A program made the position numbers and the translations under genes. Below are positions 19,057 to 27,396 of a stretch of DNA of 64,000 bases, piece by piece (within the stretch, counting starts at the first letter, position 1; each line of letters opens with the position of its first letter). The notes under the pieces are model-generated. The model worked only from the letters and a program-made list of their open reading frames with translations. It was not told where the DNA came from and did not search any database. The stretch spans positions 6,386,001 through 6,450,000 of the forward strand of contig NZ_CP091881.1 in the NCBI RefSeq assembly GCF_022163125.1, read 5' to 3'. The stretch comes from Paenibacillus sp. HWE-109. Its GTDB lineage: Bacteria; Bacillota; Bacilli; Paenibacillales; NBRC-103111.

Positions 19057-19782
19057 CTAATTGATTTTGACCATACTGCCCTTAATATTAATAATGCCAT
19101 CCGATTTCAAATCGAGTGTTGCGCCTGCCTTCAGAGCCATGGTCGCAGATGCTTCTATGTTAATTTGTGTCGATTTAATTTTAATTTCTTTGGAACTCTC
19201 AATGGCTACATCGCCTTTGGCATTCATCGTGATTTTGGAACTGCTGCTGACCACAGAAATCTCATTAGCCGAGCCGCCTTTGATCGTGATCTTGTTATTG
19301 CCGCTCTGATCGGCGATCGAAATGCTGTCATCCTTATCTTTGAGCTCGATGATTTGACCTTTTTTCGTTTTGATCGTAATGCTCTCGTCACCGCTCTTGT
19401 CATTGAAAGCTAATTCATGACCGGAACGTGATTTGATCATCCGCAAATCATTCTTCTCCGCAGGCGCAGGCGGCATATTCTTAGGATTCCAGAGCATACC
19501 GATCACGAAAGGTTGACGCAGCTCCCCTAGATGGAACGCAACCAACACCTCATCATTCACTTCCGGAATGAACAGACTGCCCATATCTTTGCCGCCCATG
19601 AACGTCGCGATACGCACCCAATCTGTCTCCGTATCCGTTTCCTGCATGGGAAGCTTGAGTTTCACTCGCCCCATTTTATCGGGATCATTATTATTAGTAA
19701 CCACGGCTACCATGACACCGCCAATTTTCTGGCTGGCAAAATCCGTCACACCGCCTATCGTAATATCGGGAGCCTTGAACAT
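19057..19782 (-). CDS. eCIS central spike, baseplate assembly protein V-like
   Basis: A 241-residue protein. Residues about 1-100 look like the OB-fold gpV/gp5 domain (GRVKLKLPMQETDTETDWVR, IPEVNDEVLVAFHLGELRQP). Residues about 125-241 are short alternating strands (SITIKTKKGQIIELKD, KITIKGGS, ITMNAKGDVAIES, INIEASATM), which should trimerise into a beta-helical needle. There is no lysozyme domain as in T4 gp5. No PAAR tip protein is encoded nearby, so the needle end is unexplained. The ATG overlaps the hub stop as TAATG, which implies translational coupling. Confidence 0.9.
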   Translation of the reverse strand: MFKAPDITIGGVTDFASQKIGGVMVAVVTNNNDPDKMGRVKLKLPMQETDTETDWVRIATFMGGKDMGSLFIPEVNDEVLVAFHLGELRQPFVIGMLWNPKNMPPAPAEKNDLRMIKSRSGHELAFNDKSGDESITIKTKKGQIIELKDKDDSISIADQSGNNKITIKGGSANEISVVSSSSKITMNAKGDVAIESSKEIKIKSTQINIEASATMALKAGATLDLKSDGIINIKGSMVKIN

Positions 19783-20873
19783 TATACCGCATTCCCTCCA
19801 ATCTGAAAGCGAGTTGTATAGCCTTCATCATCAAAAATATGCGTCGCTCCAGTCACATAATAGGGCTGATCAAACTTCTTGCCGACACCATCCAGCTTCA
19901 TATAGCGCCCGGCACGGATTTCTGGTATCCCGATACATTCCCCTGTCCCGCTGATCAGTTTCATAGCCCGCCTGTTCAGCAGCGCATCTGCATAAGTTTT
20001 GGCTTCTTCAGCGGATGCGGCATTCGTATAAATATGTTCCACGAACTTCCCCTTAGCTGCCAGTAAATCTTTCCCAGTCTTGGAGTTTGAGCCAAGCTTA
20101 GCTATCGTGCCCGACTCCCCTTGAATGACCTTGAGCTCTTTATTGTCCCAAGCCCTGACAGTCACGCCAGTAATCTGCTCGGACAGATTCATATCAATGG
20201 TCAAATTGCGTAGGGTTTTACCCATTTCGAGTGTCATCACAGCCGTCATGTCTGTCAGGGGCTTGCGAAAGTATACATTTTTGCCGACAACGAAGAAGTC
20301 ATAATTGACCAGATTCGCTAAGTTTTGAATAAAATGATAATCATTTATTTGACTCTGAGAAATCGTTGGAAACTCCGTCGTTGTCGCATCGATCTGCGTC
20401 TTGGCGCCATACTCCTTGGCAATTTCCGTAACCACATCGCTGTATTTCTTCTTATTCCAGGAACGCGACTTCGTCCCCTTCATCATCAAATAAGACATAT
20501 CCATCCCCCGTACAATAAGACCGGGAGAACCATCCTCAGGAAAATCCACAACGACCGACGTAATATACCCTGTAAAAACAGGGGTAAATTTATCGACATA
20601 ACCCAAGCTGATATCGATGGCTTTCCCTAAGGCAAAATCGGAGAGCCACTGGAAATCATTCTTCGTGATGTCGTAAGCGTTCGTAATGCGGAAAGAAAAC
20701 GAGTCCGCTGTACCATCAATGGACGTATCTACACGGATCGTTGCAATGGCAATGCTGTCCGAAATCTTCGTGCCATCCACGGTGATCAAATAAGCGGGAG
20801 AGAAAAATTCCTTATATTTTTTGGCTAGATCATCATAGGTAAAAGAGCTTGTATCCAATTGTAATGTCGCCAT
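19782..20873 (-). CDS. eCIS hub protein, phage late control D / gp27-like
   Basis: A 363-residue protein of the gpD/VgrG-N type. SPAYLITVDGTKISDSIAI opens the first barrel, followed by FALGKAIDISLGYVDKFTPVFTG and the conserved RSWNKKKYSDVVTEIAKEYG near residue 140. A trimer of this protein normally forms the hub linking tube and spike. It starts 4 nt after the LysM gene with a weak ribosome binding site, so translation is probably coupled, and it ends in a one-base overlap with the spike gene. In Afp-type loci hub and spike are often fused; here they are separate. Confidence 0.9.
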   Translation of the reverse strand: MATLQLDTSSFTYDDLAKKYKEFFSPAYLITVDGTKISDSIAIATIRVDTSIDGTADSFSFRITNAYDITKNDFQWLSDFALGKAIDISLGYVDKFTPVFTGYITSVVVDFPEDGSPGLIVRGMDMSYLMMKGTKSRSWNKKKYSDVVTEIAKEYGAKTQIDATTTEFPTISQSQINDYHFIQNLANLVNYDFFVVGKNVYFRKPLTDMTAVMTLEMGKTLRNLTIDMNLSEQITGVTVRAWDNKELKVIQGESGTIAKLGSNSKTGKDLLAAKGKFVEHIYTNAASAEEAKTYADALLNRRAMKLISGTGECIGIPEIRAGRYMKLDGVGKKFDQPYYVTGATHIFDDEGYTTRFQIGGNAV

Positions 20874-20877
20874 ACGA

Positions 20878-21504
20878 TCAATCCAATCTTGGGACCGAAA
20901 TGCGGCGTCCCGTGACCACTTTAAGTGGGTTATCTATGTGATTGGCTTTGGCGATTTCCCGCCAGAGACTCGGGTCTTCATACTCATGGGCTGCCAGCAT
21001 CCAGAGCTGATCGCCCTGTTTCAGCATCTTCTGTTTCGTACGATCTGCCGAATGCCGGGGTATGGTTTGCAATTGCTCTTTCTTGCTGTGCCAGGAGCGG
21101 AATACGACATTGAGCTTCGCCCGGACTGGAACGCCCGTATCCAGAAACATCGTAAACTGCTGTGTCACTTTCTCAACAACCCCTTTGAAATCCAAGGAGC
21201 CCCACACGAATCGGCAAATCGGAGGCGCATGCAATTCTTTCTCTACATCCAACAACCCAGAAATTTTCTTCGTATAGTTACGAACATCCGTCCCTTTTTC
21301 ATAGGTGTCAAAATAAAAATCCATCGAGAGCGTTGTCGTTCCGCCGCTCACGAATTGGCCGATGGGCATGGACAAACCAGGCACTGTTTTCCAAGAGTAG
21401 CTGTTTCTCGTGTCGAGCGTGTATTCACCAGGGTTGAATAATACGGGGACGGTCTCTTTGCTGTTGCCCTTGTCTACGATAATTACTGCTTTCTTGAGTG
21501 CCAT
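20878..21504 (-). CDS. eCIS LysM-domain tube-initiator/baseplate protein (Afp7-like)
   Basis: A 208-residue protein. The first about 145 residues include FNPGEYTLDTRNSYSW and FVSGGTTTLSMDFYFDTYEKG, typical of the CIS tube-initiator family. The C-terminal about 50 residues (LKQGDQLWMLAAHEYEDPSL to RRISVPRLD) form a LysM-like fold. In particles these proteins sit between hub and inner tube; the LysM part is structural and need not bind peptidoglycan. GGAAGGA precedes the ATG. The position directly before the hub gene is canonical. Confidence 0.9.
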   Translation of the reverse strand: MALKKAVIIVDKGNSKETVPVLFNPGEYTLDTRNSYSWKTVPGLSMPIGQFVSGGTTTLSMDFYFDTYEKGTDVRNYTKKISGLLDVEKELHAPPICRFVWGSLDFKGVVEKVTQQFTMFLDTGVPVRAKLNVVFRSWHSKKEQLQTIPRHSADRTKQKMLKQGDQLWMLAAHEYEDPSLWREIAKANHIDNPLKVVTGRRISVPRLD

Positions 21505-21550
21505 TCCTGTCAGTCCTTCCTATCGTTATATACAAATCCATTATGTAAGA

Positions 21551-24500
21551 TTATAGTCCTCGGCGCTGCCGTTCGAACTTCATTTTTTTCTCGATTTCGC
21601 GGTAGACCTTGTCCGCGATTTTGGCGATGTCGAGCTGCGGCAGCTCCTTGATCAGTTCCTGCAGCTGCTCTTCACTCAGCTTAGGCGCATCCTCTGGGAC
21701 TACTACTGCCGGAGCCGCCTCTTGGTCTGCGCTGGCTTTGGTGCGCAGCCAGTCCATCTCGAGCGGCGCCACGGCTAGCGCGCTGGGCTCGGCCGCGCTT
21801 GCGGCGGCGTTTGTCGCTGGAGCCCACTTGTGCTCCAACGAGGTTGGTTGCGAGGCCGCCGGGTAATCCGGCCTCGCGGACGCCATGCTGCTTATTGGCA
21901 GCATGGTTGCTGCTGCGGGGGCGCCTGGCTGGGCGCCCCGTGGTTGCCGCTGCACCTGCGTGCCCAGCAGCTTGGCTTTTGCAGCAGCCATCGGCTGGCT
22001 GCTGCTGTGGGTCAGGCCGACGCTGCGCTGCGCGTCGGCACGGGCACTTGCTGCGGCAGGCGAAGCCGCAGCGGCTCCCGCAGGAGCAGCGCGAAGCGCT
22101 CCTGTGCTGCTCGCCAGCAGCGGCATGACACGCGGTGTCATGCTCACGGGCTGGCGAGCCATCGGTGCGCGCTCCTCTTCCAGCGCGCTAACTCTAGCCC
22201 TGATGGTTCGTTCTACCCAATCCGACTGCACGCCTGCGGCTTCAGCCGGATTCTCCGAACCATTCCCCCTCCGCTGTGCGCGCTCCCCTTCATCGACAAC
22301 TGCTTGTCTCTGAAGATGCTCGACTTGCACCTCGCCGCCAAGTTCTCCGCCAGACGTATGCTTGCTGCGTCTGGCTCTGACAACCTCAGCTCGATCATTT
22401 TCCTCGCCGCCAACGCCAGATTCAGCTTGCCGGTTTACGAAACTGTTCCTCGCTAATACCCTCTCAACGGCAGCTTGCCCCTGTCTTAATCGCTCCCTAA
22501 CTTGATTTACGCGTGAGGGCTGCTCTGTTCTTCTAATGATATCAACTGGTTTGAGACTTAAGGTTTCCGCTAAGCCAGATCTTTCATTTCCTACACTTCC
22601 CTGTGTCCCGCTAGCCGCTGCTCCGCCTTCTTCCATTCGTCCTTCTGGAGCTTTCCTCCATATAGCTGGAACGGAAAGGCGAGTATCTGGCTCCTTCTGA
22701 CTAAGCACTCTCATCTGCCTGCTATTCGATTTAACATCCGAAATCAGACCTGGTCCAGCCACCCTTATACGGTTTCGTGCCACTCTGGCAGCTATCTCCG
22801 TTGCTAAAGTACCTGCTGCCGAACTGCTCTGTTCCCTAATTCCAGAAGCTTCTCCTACTGACAACGATCGCTCTTGATTTGCCTGAATGCCGATTCGTCC
22901 AGCTCCGGAAGAAGGAGTAAGAAATACTCGCTCGGGTCCGTTATTTTGGAGTACCGAGGCAGATTTCATCTGAGCTTGTATCTGATTAACTCCATCTGAT
23001 TCCGAGTTGGTCTTTGTCGCAGTTAACCTTGTCAACATTTGTCTTGCCGTAGACTCAGATGTCCACCCTGGCGCCACTTTCAAATTAGTTAAACTGGCTA
23101 CTGCTATTTTCGCAGCGAGTTCCACAGCCAAAGATCTATGAACTGCTGAACCTTGCACAACCGATCGTACGCTGCTTTCAATCTCATTGAGCTCATTGGA
23201 ATTCTGATTCTGGTTCTGTAATTGATCTTGTAATTGATTCTGTATTTGATCCTGTATTTGATCCTGTACTTGTTTCTGCATTTGACTCTGTACTTGATCC
23301 TGCACTTGAATCTGTACTTGTTCCTGTATTTGATTCTGAATTTGATCCTGCACTTGAATCTGTACTTGTTCCTGTATTTGATTCTGCACTTGATTCTGCA
23401 CTTGATTCTGCATTTGTTCCTGCAATTGACTCTGTATTTGTTCCTGTACTTGATTCTGCATTTGATTCTGTATTTGTTCCTGCGTTTGACTCTGTATTTG
23501 TTCCTGTACTTGATCCTGTATTTGGTCCTGTACTCGATTCTGCACTTGAGTCTGTACTTGATCCTGCATTTGACTCTGTATTTGATCCAGCACTTGTTTC
23601 TGCAATTGATCCTGTGCTTGTACTCGCACTTGTTCCTGTATTTGATCCTGAACTCGATCCTGTATTTGACCCTGCTCTTGGCCAGTCAACATGCCTGTTG
23701 GAGACGGGTTGCGAAAAACACGCTCCACATTTTGCAACTGACTACTAGCTTGCGCATTAGCCCTATAGCTTTGTAGGGGACCAATTTGCCCTAGTTGGTT
23801 GAAACTATTGGCAGTTTCTTTTGCAGATGTCTCAGAAGGTATACGATCCGCAACTATCCTTTTTGCTGTTGAAGCTGTCAGTGGATCTGCGGTTCGTTTA
23901 ATGAACTGCGAGTTATGGACGGATTCTCCTTGATTCTCATGTCTGGAAGCACGACGGAAAACACGCTGATTTCCCTGCACAATCGTGCTGGCTTGCAGAC
24001 TGGCTCGATATCCTTCCAGTGGATGGCTCGATAATACTTTCTCAAGGCCGCTTTCCCTCACAATTGTAGATACCACAGAAGACGTACGTTTCGGTTGGAT
24101 AGAGCTCTGAACAGAAGGTGCTGAAAGAACCATACTCTCATTTCGTATCATTCGCGGACTTCGTCCTGTCATGATGGATGAATCTTGGATTCGCTTGGAT
24201 TGATTGCTTGGAGCTGTATGTGTACTTCTAACCACTGAATCGTTAGAAGAGCGTTGTCTTGGTTTGTGAACAAGCTGGGTCAGCCATTGTTCATTGCTTT
24301 GAATCTTCCCTGCTGCTACTCCCTTAATCTCACTCCCATTCGCTTTTCTGTGAACTACCTTAGATTGTGCAGTTGCTAGCGGAAGTTGAGGTGAAGCTGC
24401 GTTTCCTTGCTGCACTACTTGTATTGCAGCAAGCTGCGTTACGTTCTCTAACGCTGAGGAGCCTTGCTCCTTCTTACTAATCGCCCGTAAGATAGGTCTA

Positions 24501-26254
24501 ATGCTTGCAACGTCATCTGATCGATCGATGCCAACATGTTGATGTTCAGAGAGCTCTTGCTGACTCCCAACATGCCTCTGTCTTTCTTCTGCCTGTTCTT
24601 TTCCTTGCATTTGCCTTTGTTCCTGAACTTGCATTTGCTTTTGCTTTTGCTTTTGAACTTGCTCTAGTTCTTGCACTTGTTCATTCGCTTGCTCTTTCGC
24701 TTGTTCATTCGCTTGTACTTTCACTTGTTCTTTCAATCGCTCTTGAATCATTAGCAATTGCGCTTGGATTTCCACACTGCTCTGCTCTCGTGGGCTTGGT
24801 TCCAGTTGGACTCGTGTTTCATCGGCAAATTCACGAACGGACACTCGCTCGCCAGTTACGGCTTGTTCCGATGGTTTCCGCCAAATCTGAGATGGGTTCG
24901 CGCCGGTTCTAGCTGCCCGTCCTGTGGAGCCTGCTCCCCAGCTTGCTCCTGCCTGCATCGCAAAAGGTACGGACGATGTTATGTTTGCAGCCTGAATAGC
25001 TAGCGGACGCTGGCTTGCTGCCAGAAAGCCTTTTGCGGAAGAAGGAATCGTTTCACTGCTCTTGTTTGAACCATGGCTTGGACCAGCCTCTTGCTCTGAA
25101 ATAAGCAAAACTTCATCCGTCATGTTTCGAACTAACAGGCTTTTGATAAACCGAACCGTCGCTGGCGAGGCGCCTTCACTGAAAGGACCTTCTCCAAGCT
25201 TCATCCTAGCTTTCTGAGCCGTTGATGGTTCATTAAGGCTGCTTGCAGCCGCCCCAGAACTGCTATTTTCGCTAATAAAAGGAAAGCTTTGATTGTTCTT
25301 TGGAGCCATCGGAGATTGCGTCACATGAACTAAAAAACGCCCAGCCTCCTGGAGAAATGAGACCCCAACCGCCCTATCCGTGCTATTAAGGGGTGCTTCT
25401 TGCGTACGAACATCAGCTAATCCTACGCTCGGTTTACCTGCTTGAAACTGCTCCAGCCATTGCGATGTGCTGCGAATGGCATCCACATGGTTAATCACAT
25501 GTTGAATGACATTTTTATGAGAAAGCTGACTTCTTCGCATCTGAAGATTTGCCGACAGACTTGTATGTTGAAATCCACTCACTCCATGTAATCGCTGATC
25601 GGGGTTGCTTGAATGGGAGCTTGATAACATGCCGATTGCAGAGGCAATTTGCCCGATGGAGCGCTGAATGAACGGTGAGCTTCTTTTATTAACGTTGTTA
25701 ATTGACTCTTGTTTAGCTTGAACCTGTGTAACAGGTGCAGGCTCAGGCTTATTCGTTGAATTTAAATTTTTCTTGCTATTGCGTCCCTTTTTCTTAGGCG
25801 GTTTGACAGACACCTCTTGAATTTGCTGAGGAGCTGTGTTCGTCTGAGATTGATCTTCCTTATTTCCTGATTTGATAATTGGGGGCAGCTTGTAGCCGCT
25901 GCTCGTAATTAATTGCTGTAATTGACGAATCGTTTGTTTCTTGGTGAGTAAGGTTGCAGAATCGGGATGCTGCAAGTTCTTCAACTGCAACTGAAGCTGA
26001 ATCACCCAAGCCTGATCATGTGTCCTCGTAAAAGCAGCTAAATCTTTGTTACTCAACGGACCTTTTTTGTTGAAAATGAGGGCGAGCAGCCCTAAATAAT
26101 TGTGACGACCGAAGCCATACTTGCCCATAACACCAGAAGCAAATAGGTTGGATTGTCGACCTACACGTCCGGCAGCACTGCTGCTGATTGCGGAGGTTTG
26201 GATGACAGCCTTCTTCCGCTGTGCACGGGGTTTATGCGATTGTCGAGATTTCAT
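21551..26254 (-). CDS. Giant Q-rich repeat protein of the eCIS operon; candidate tape-measure protein
   Basis: A 1567-residue protein with no recognised catalytic domain, counted from ATG 26254, 7 nt after GAGGGGG. Visible parts: a basic N-terminus (MKSRQSHKPRAQRKK); a short domain near residue 35-130; a Q/E/K-rich block near 505-575; about 40 tandem four-residue units Q-hydrophobic-Q-polar near 855-1020; degenerate repeats ending in RVFR/RVFL; an Ala/Pro-rich stretch; and a conserved-looking C-terminal helix (LSEEQLQELIKELPQLDIAK then ADKVYREIEKKMKFERQRRG). It lies between the tube/chaperone genes and the LysM gene, where contractile phages such as PBSX encode the tape measure. That role is inferred from position; cargo or scaffold are alternatives. 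The coding end (21.7-22.2 kb) is GC-rich. Confidence 0.6.
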   Translation of the reverse strand: MKSRQSHKPRAQRKKAVIQTSAISSSAAGRVGRQSNLFASGVMGKYGFGRHNYLGLLALIFNKKGPLSNKDLAAFTRTHDQAWVIQLQLQLKNLQHPDSATLLTKKQTIRQLQQLITSSGYKLPPIIKSGNKEDQSQTNTAPQQIQEVSVKPPKKKGRNSKKNLNSTNKPEPAPVTQVQAKQESINNVNKRSSPFIQRSIGQIASAIGMLSSSHSSNPDQRLHGVSGFQHTSLSANLQMRRSQLSHKNVIQHVINHVDAIRSTSQWLEQFQAGKPSVGLADVRTQEAPLNSTDRAVGVSFLQEAGRFLVHVTQSPMAPKNNQSFPFISENSSSGAAASSLNEPSTAQKARMKLGEGPFSEGASPATVRFIKSLLVRNMTDEVLLISEQEAGPSHGSNKSSETIPSSAKGFLAASQRPLAIQAANITSSVPFAMQAGASWGAGSTGRAARTGANPSQIWRKPSEQAVTGERVSVREFADETRVQLEPSPREQSSVEIQAQLLMIQERLKEQVKVQANEQAKEQANEQVQELEQVQKQKQKQMQVQEQRQMQGKEQAEERQRHVGSQQELSEHQHVGIDRSDDVASIRPILRAISKKEQGSSALENVTQLAAIQVVQQGNAASPQLPLATAQSKVVHRKANGSEIKGVAAGKIQSNEQWLTQLVHKPRQRSSNDSVVRSTHTAPSNQSKRIQDSSIMTGRSPRMIRNESMVLSAPSVQSSIQPKRTSSVVSTIVRESGLEKVLSSHPLEGYRASLQASTIVQGNQRVFRRASRHENQGESVHNSQFIKRTADPLTASTAKRIVADRIPSETSAKETANSFNQLGQIGPLQSYRANAQASSQLQNVERVFRNPSPTGMLTGQEQGQIQDRVQDQIQEQVRVQAQDQLQKQVLDQIQSQMQDQVQTQVQNRVQDQIQDQVQEQIQSQTQEQIQNQMQNQVQEQIQSQLQEQMQNQVQNQVQNQIQEQVQIQVQDQIQNQIQEQVQIQVQDQVQSQMQKQVQDQIQDQIQNQLQDQLQNQNQNSNELNEIESSVRSVVQGSAVHRSLAVELAAKIAVASLTNLKVAPGWTSESTARQMLTRLTATKTNSESDGVNQIQAQMKSASVLQNNGPERVFLTPSSGAGRIGIQANQERSLSVGEASGIREQSSSAAGTLATEIAARVARNRIRVAGPGLISDVKSNSRQMRVLSQKEPDTRLSVPAIWRKAPEGRMEEGGAAASGTQGSVGNERSGLAETLSLKPVDIIRRTEQPSRVNQVRERLRQGQAAVERVLARNSFVNRQAESGVGGEENDRAEVVRARRSKHTSGGELGGEVQVEHLQRQAVVDEGERAQRRGNGSENPAEAAGVQSDWVERTIRARVSALEEERAPMARQPVSMTPRVMPLLASSTGALRAAPAGAAAASPAAASARADAQRSVGLTHSSSQPMAAAKAKLLGTQVQRQPRGAQPGAPAAATMLPISSMASARPDYPAASQPTSLEHKWAPATNAAASAAEPSALAVAPLEMDWLRTKASADQEAAPAVVVPEDAPKLSEEQLQELIKELPQLDIAKIADKVYREIEKKMKFERQRRGL
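23205..23690 (-). repeat. Tandem 12-bp coding repeat encoding [Q-hydrophobic-Q-polar]n
   Basis: About 40 degenerate copies of a 12-bp unit, typified on the plus strand by TTGATCCTGTAT. They encode four-residue units such as QDQI, QEQV and QSQM. The pattern keeps Q at every second residue and alternates V/I/M/L with D/E/N/S between. Confidence 0.85.
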
Positions 26255-26286
26255 AAACAATCCCCCTCAGCGTTGTCCATACCGAC

Positions 26287-26724
26287 TTATTTAAAAATGG
26301 CCTTTAAACCCTCATGCACCAGCTCAATCGACTCAATTGCCACATTGCCGGTGCTTGCATTTAAATCCGGCCCGTTCCATTTCACCGGGAATGCATTGAA
26401 GAAATTCCATCGGCACATCTCTTTGCCTAATTCATTATTCAGGATGATAGAGCCGTTCATCCGCTCGATTTTGCCTTGCGATACATTGTAATGCCAGTCC
26501 CAGAGCTCACTGGAGTTGGTTATTCCTCTTTTCAGCACAATGTTAGGAAACTTCGTATGTTGAATCATATAGTGAGGATGCGTATTCACGCCGCCTTCCC
26601 ATAGCGGCTTTACTTCCGTTTCGGCCTTCATGCCCGTCACTTCGGAGAAGCCAGCGACAAACAATCCGTCCAACTCGACTACGAACCGGAATGCGCCACC
26701 AATATAATGATAATCGGATACCAT
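26287..26724 (-). CDS. eCIS inner tube protein 2 (Afp5-like, T4 gp19 family)
   Basis: A 145-residue tube protein (YHYIGGAFRFVVELDGLFVA, GFSEVTGMKAETEV, NIVLKRGITNSSELWDWH, VAIESIELVHEGL). The same fold and end motif occur in tube 1 at 27397. eCIS loci usually hold two or more such paralogues; the one nearer the hub genes generally forms the first ring on the baseplate, so that role is inferred. AGAGGTGA precedes the ATG and lies inside the 3' end of the DUF6760-like frame, 7 nt after its stop. Confidence 0.92.
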   Translation of the reverse strand: MVSDYHYIGGAFRFVVELDGLFVAGFSEVTGMKAETEVKPLWEGGVNTHPHYMIQHTKFPNIVLKRGITNSSELWDWHYNVSQGKIERMNGSIILNNELGKEMCRWNFFNAFPVKWNGPDLNASTGNVAIESIELVHEGLKAIFK

Positions 26725-26731
26725 TCGTTAC

Positions 26732-26953
26732 TCACCTCTTACCGAACACATCAAAAGGATTGTCCGGCTGCTTTTTGCCATCGTCGTTCAAATTGCGGTT
26801 GATGCGGGATATCTCCTCACACCACGTGCGGCGTTCCCGGTGTTCCATTGACATGATTTCATCATGTGTCCAATGAAAATAGTAAGCAATAAAGCCCGCT
26901 TCCTCATAGATCTTGTCAATGGGATATCCCGTTATGCCCCCGCCATCTCGTCC
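26732..26953 (-). CDS. DUF6760-like extension of the tail chaperone, probably made by -1 frameshift
   Basis: An open frame of 73 codons from the slippery site to TGA. The conserved-looking part reads TGYPIDKIYEEAGFIAYYFH then MEHRERRTWCEEISRINR, resembling the short DUF6760 proteins I recall from eCIS loci. No ATG, GTG or TTG opens it. The only codon at the expected start is ATA (26935-26933), overlapping the chaperone stop as ATAA; an internal in-frame ATG comes 28 codons later. Entering the frame by -1 slippage at 26959-26953 gives a 192-residue chaperone fusion. Initiation at ATA or ATT with coupling is the alternative. Function is inferred as a lambda gpGT-like chaperone extension. Confidence 0.75.
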   Translation of the reverse strand, partial: GRDGGGITGYPIDKIYEEAGFIAYYFHWTHDEIMSMEHRERRTWCEEISRINRNLNDDGKKQPDNPFDVFGKR

Positions 26954-27309
26954 AAAAAAGACACGTCCACATCGAACTCATGCTCACATTTCGGGCAGCT
27001 GGTATGTACGGTCGGCACTTCCATTTCATTAATTTGACGATAGAAATTCTGGAGGAAAGCGAGATCTGCTGTAAAGAACTTCTCTACGACTCGCGTATCA
27101 ATCGCACGCAAATCACCAAGATTTGTGATGACACGGGTAAGCAGGATGATCGTTAAATAACCTGGATTCTGCTGTACACGTTGGTCGCGCATTGGCAAAA
27201 TTTCGTCCGCAGCTGTAGCAAGTCTCATGACGCCCCTCTTGTGCAGCGTTCCGTTATCATCCACATAGCCTCTAGGCAGCTCGAATTCATATTCGGTTTT
27301 GAAAGCCAT
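26932..27309 (-). CDS. eCIS tail assembly chaperone-like protein (125 aa)
   Basis: A 125-residue protein starting MAFKTEYEFELPRGYVDDNG, with DQRVQQNPGYLTIILLTRVI and IDTRVVEKFFTADLAFLQNF. A C-terminal CPKCEHEF hints at half a zinc site. Sequence type and place, after tube 1 and before the giant gene, fit the phage tail-assembly chaperone (lambda gpG, PBSX XkdN position). GGAGGTAACATC precedes the ATG. Seven codons before its TAA, the heptamer T_TTT_TTG lies in the correct phase for a -1 frameshift into the DUF6760-like frame. The two products would be 125 and 192 residues. Confidence 0.78.
   Translation of the reverse strand: MAFKTEYEFELPRGYVDDNGTLHKRGVMRLATAADEILPMRDQRVQQNPGYLTIILLTRVITNLGDLRAIDTRVVEKFFTADLAFLQNFYRQINEMEVPTVHTSCPKCEHEFDVDVSFLDEMAGA
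26953..26959 (-). promoter_or_regulatory. Candidate -1 ribosomal frameshift heptamer T_TTT_TTG
   Basis: In the chaperone zero frame the codons are TCT TTT TTG GAC, so X_XXY_YYZ phasing is exact (codons 117-119). Slippage gives GGA CGA GAT GGC GGG GGC ATA ACG GGA and continues open for 73 codons. A GGGATATCCC palindrome lies 23 nt downstream; no strong stem-loop is obvious nearby. Confidence 0.72.
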
Positions 27310-27396
27310 GATGTTACCTCCTTAGCCGTTTGTATTGTTGAAAAAAAGAAGAGTTAGGAACCGGAACTCACGTCCCGGCGCCTACTCTAACGTTCT

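Noticed and set aside
23234..23776. Plus-strand frame of Leu/Tyr-rich repeats opposite the Q block
   Set aside because: It is the mirror of the 12-bp coding repeat of the giant minus-strand gene; no start signal or conserved feature supports it.
26732..26935. Free-standing DUF6760 gene with a normal start
   Set aside because: No ATG, GTG or TTG lies in frame between the upstream gene's last codons and the conserved domain; the next ATG falls inside it.
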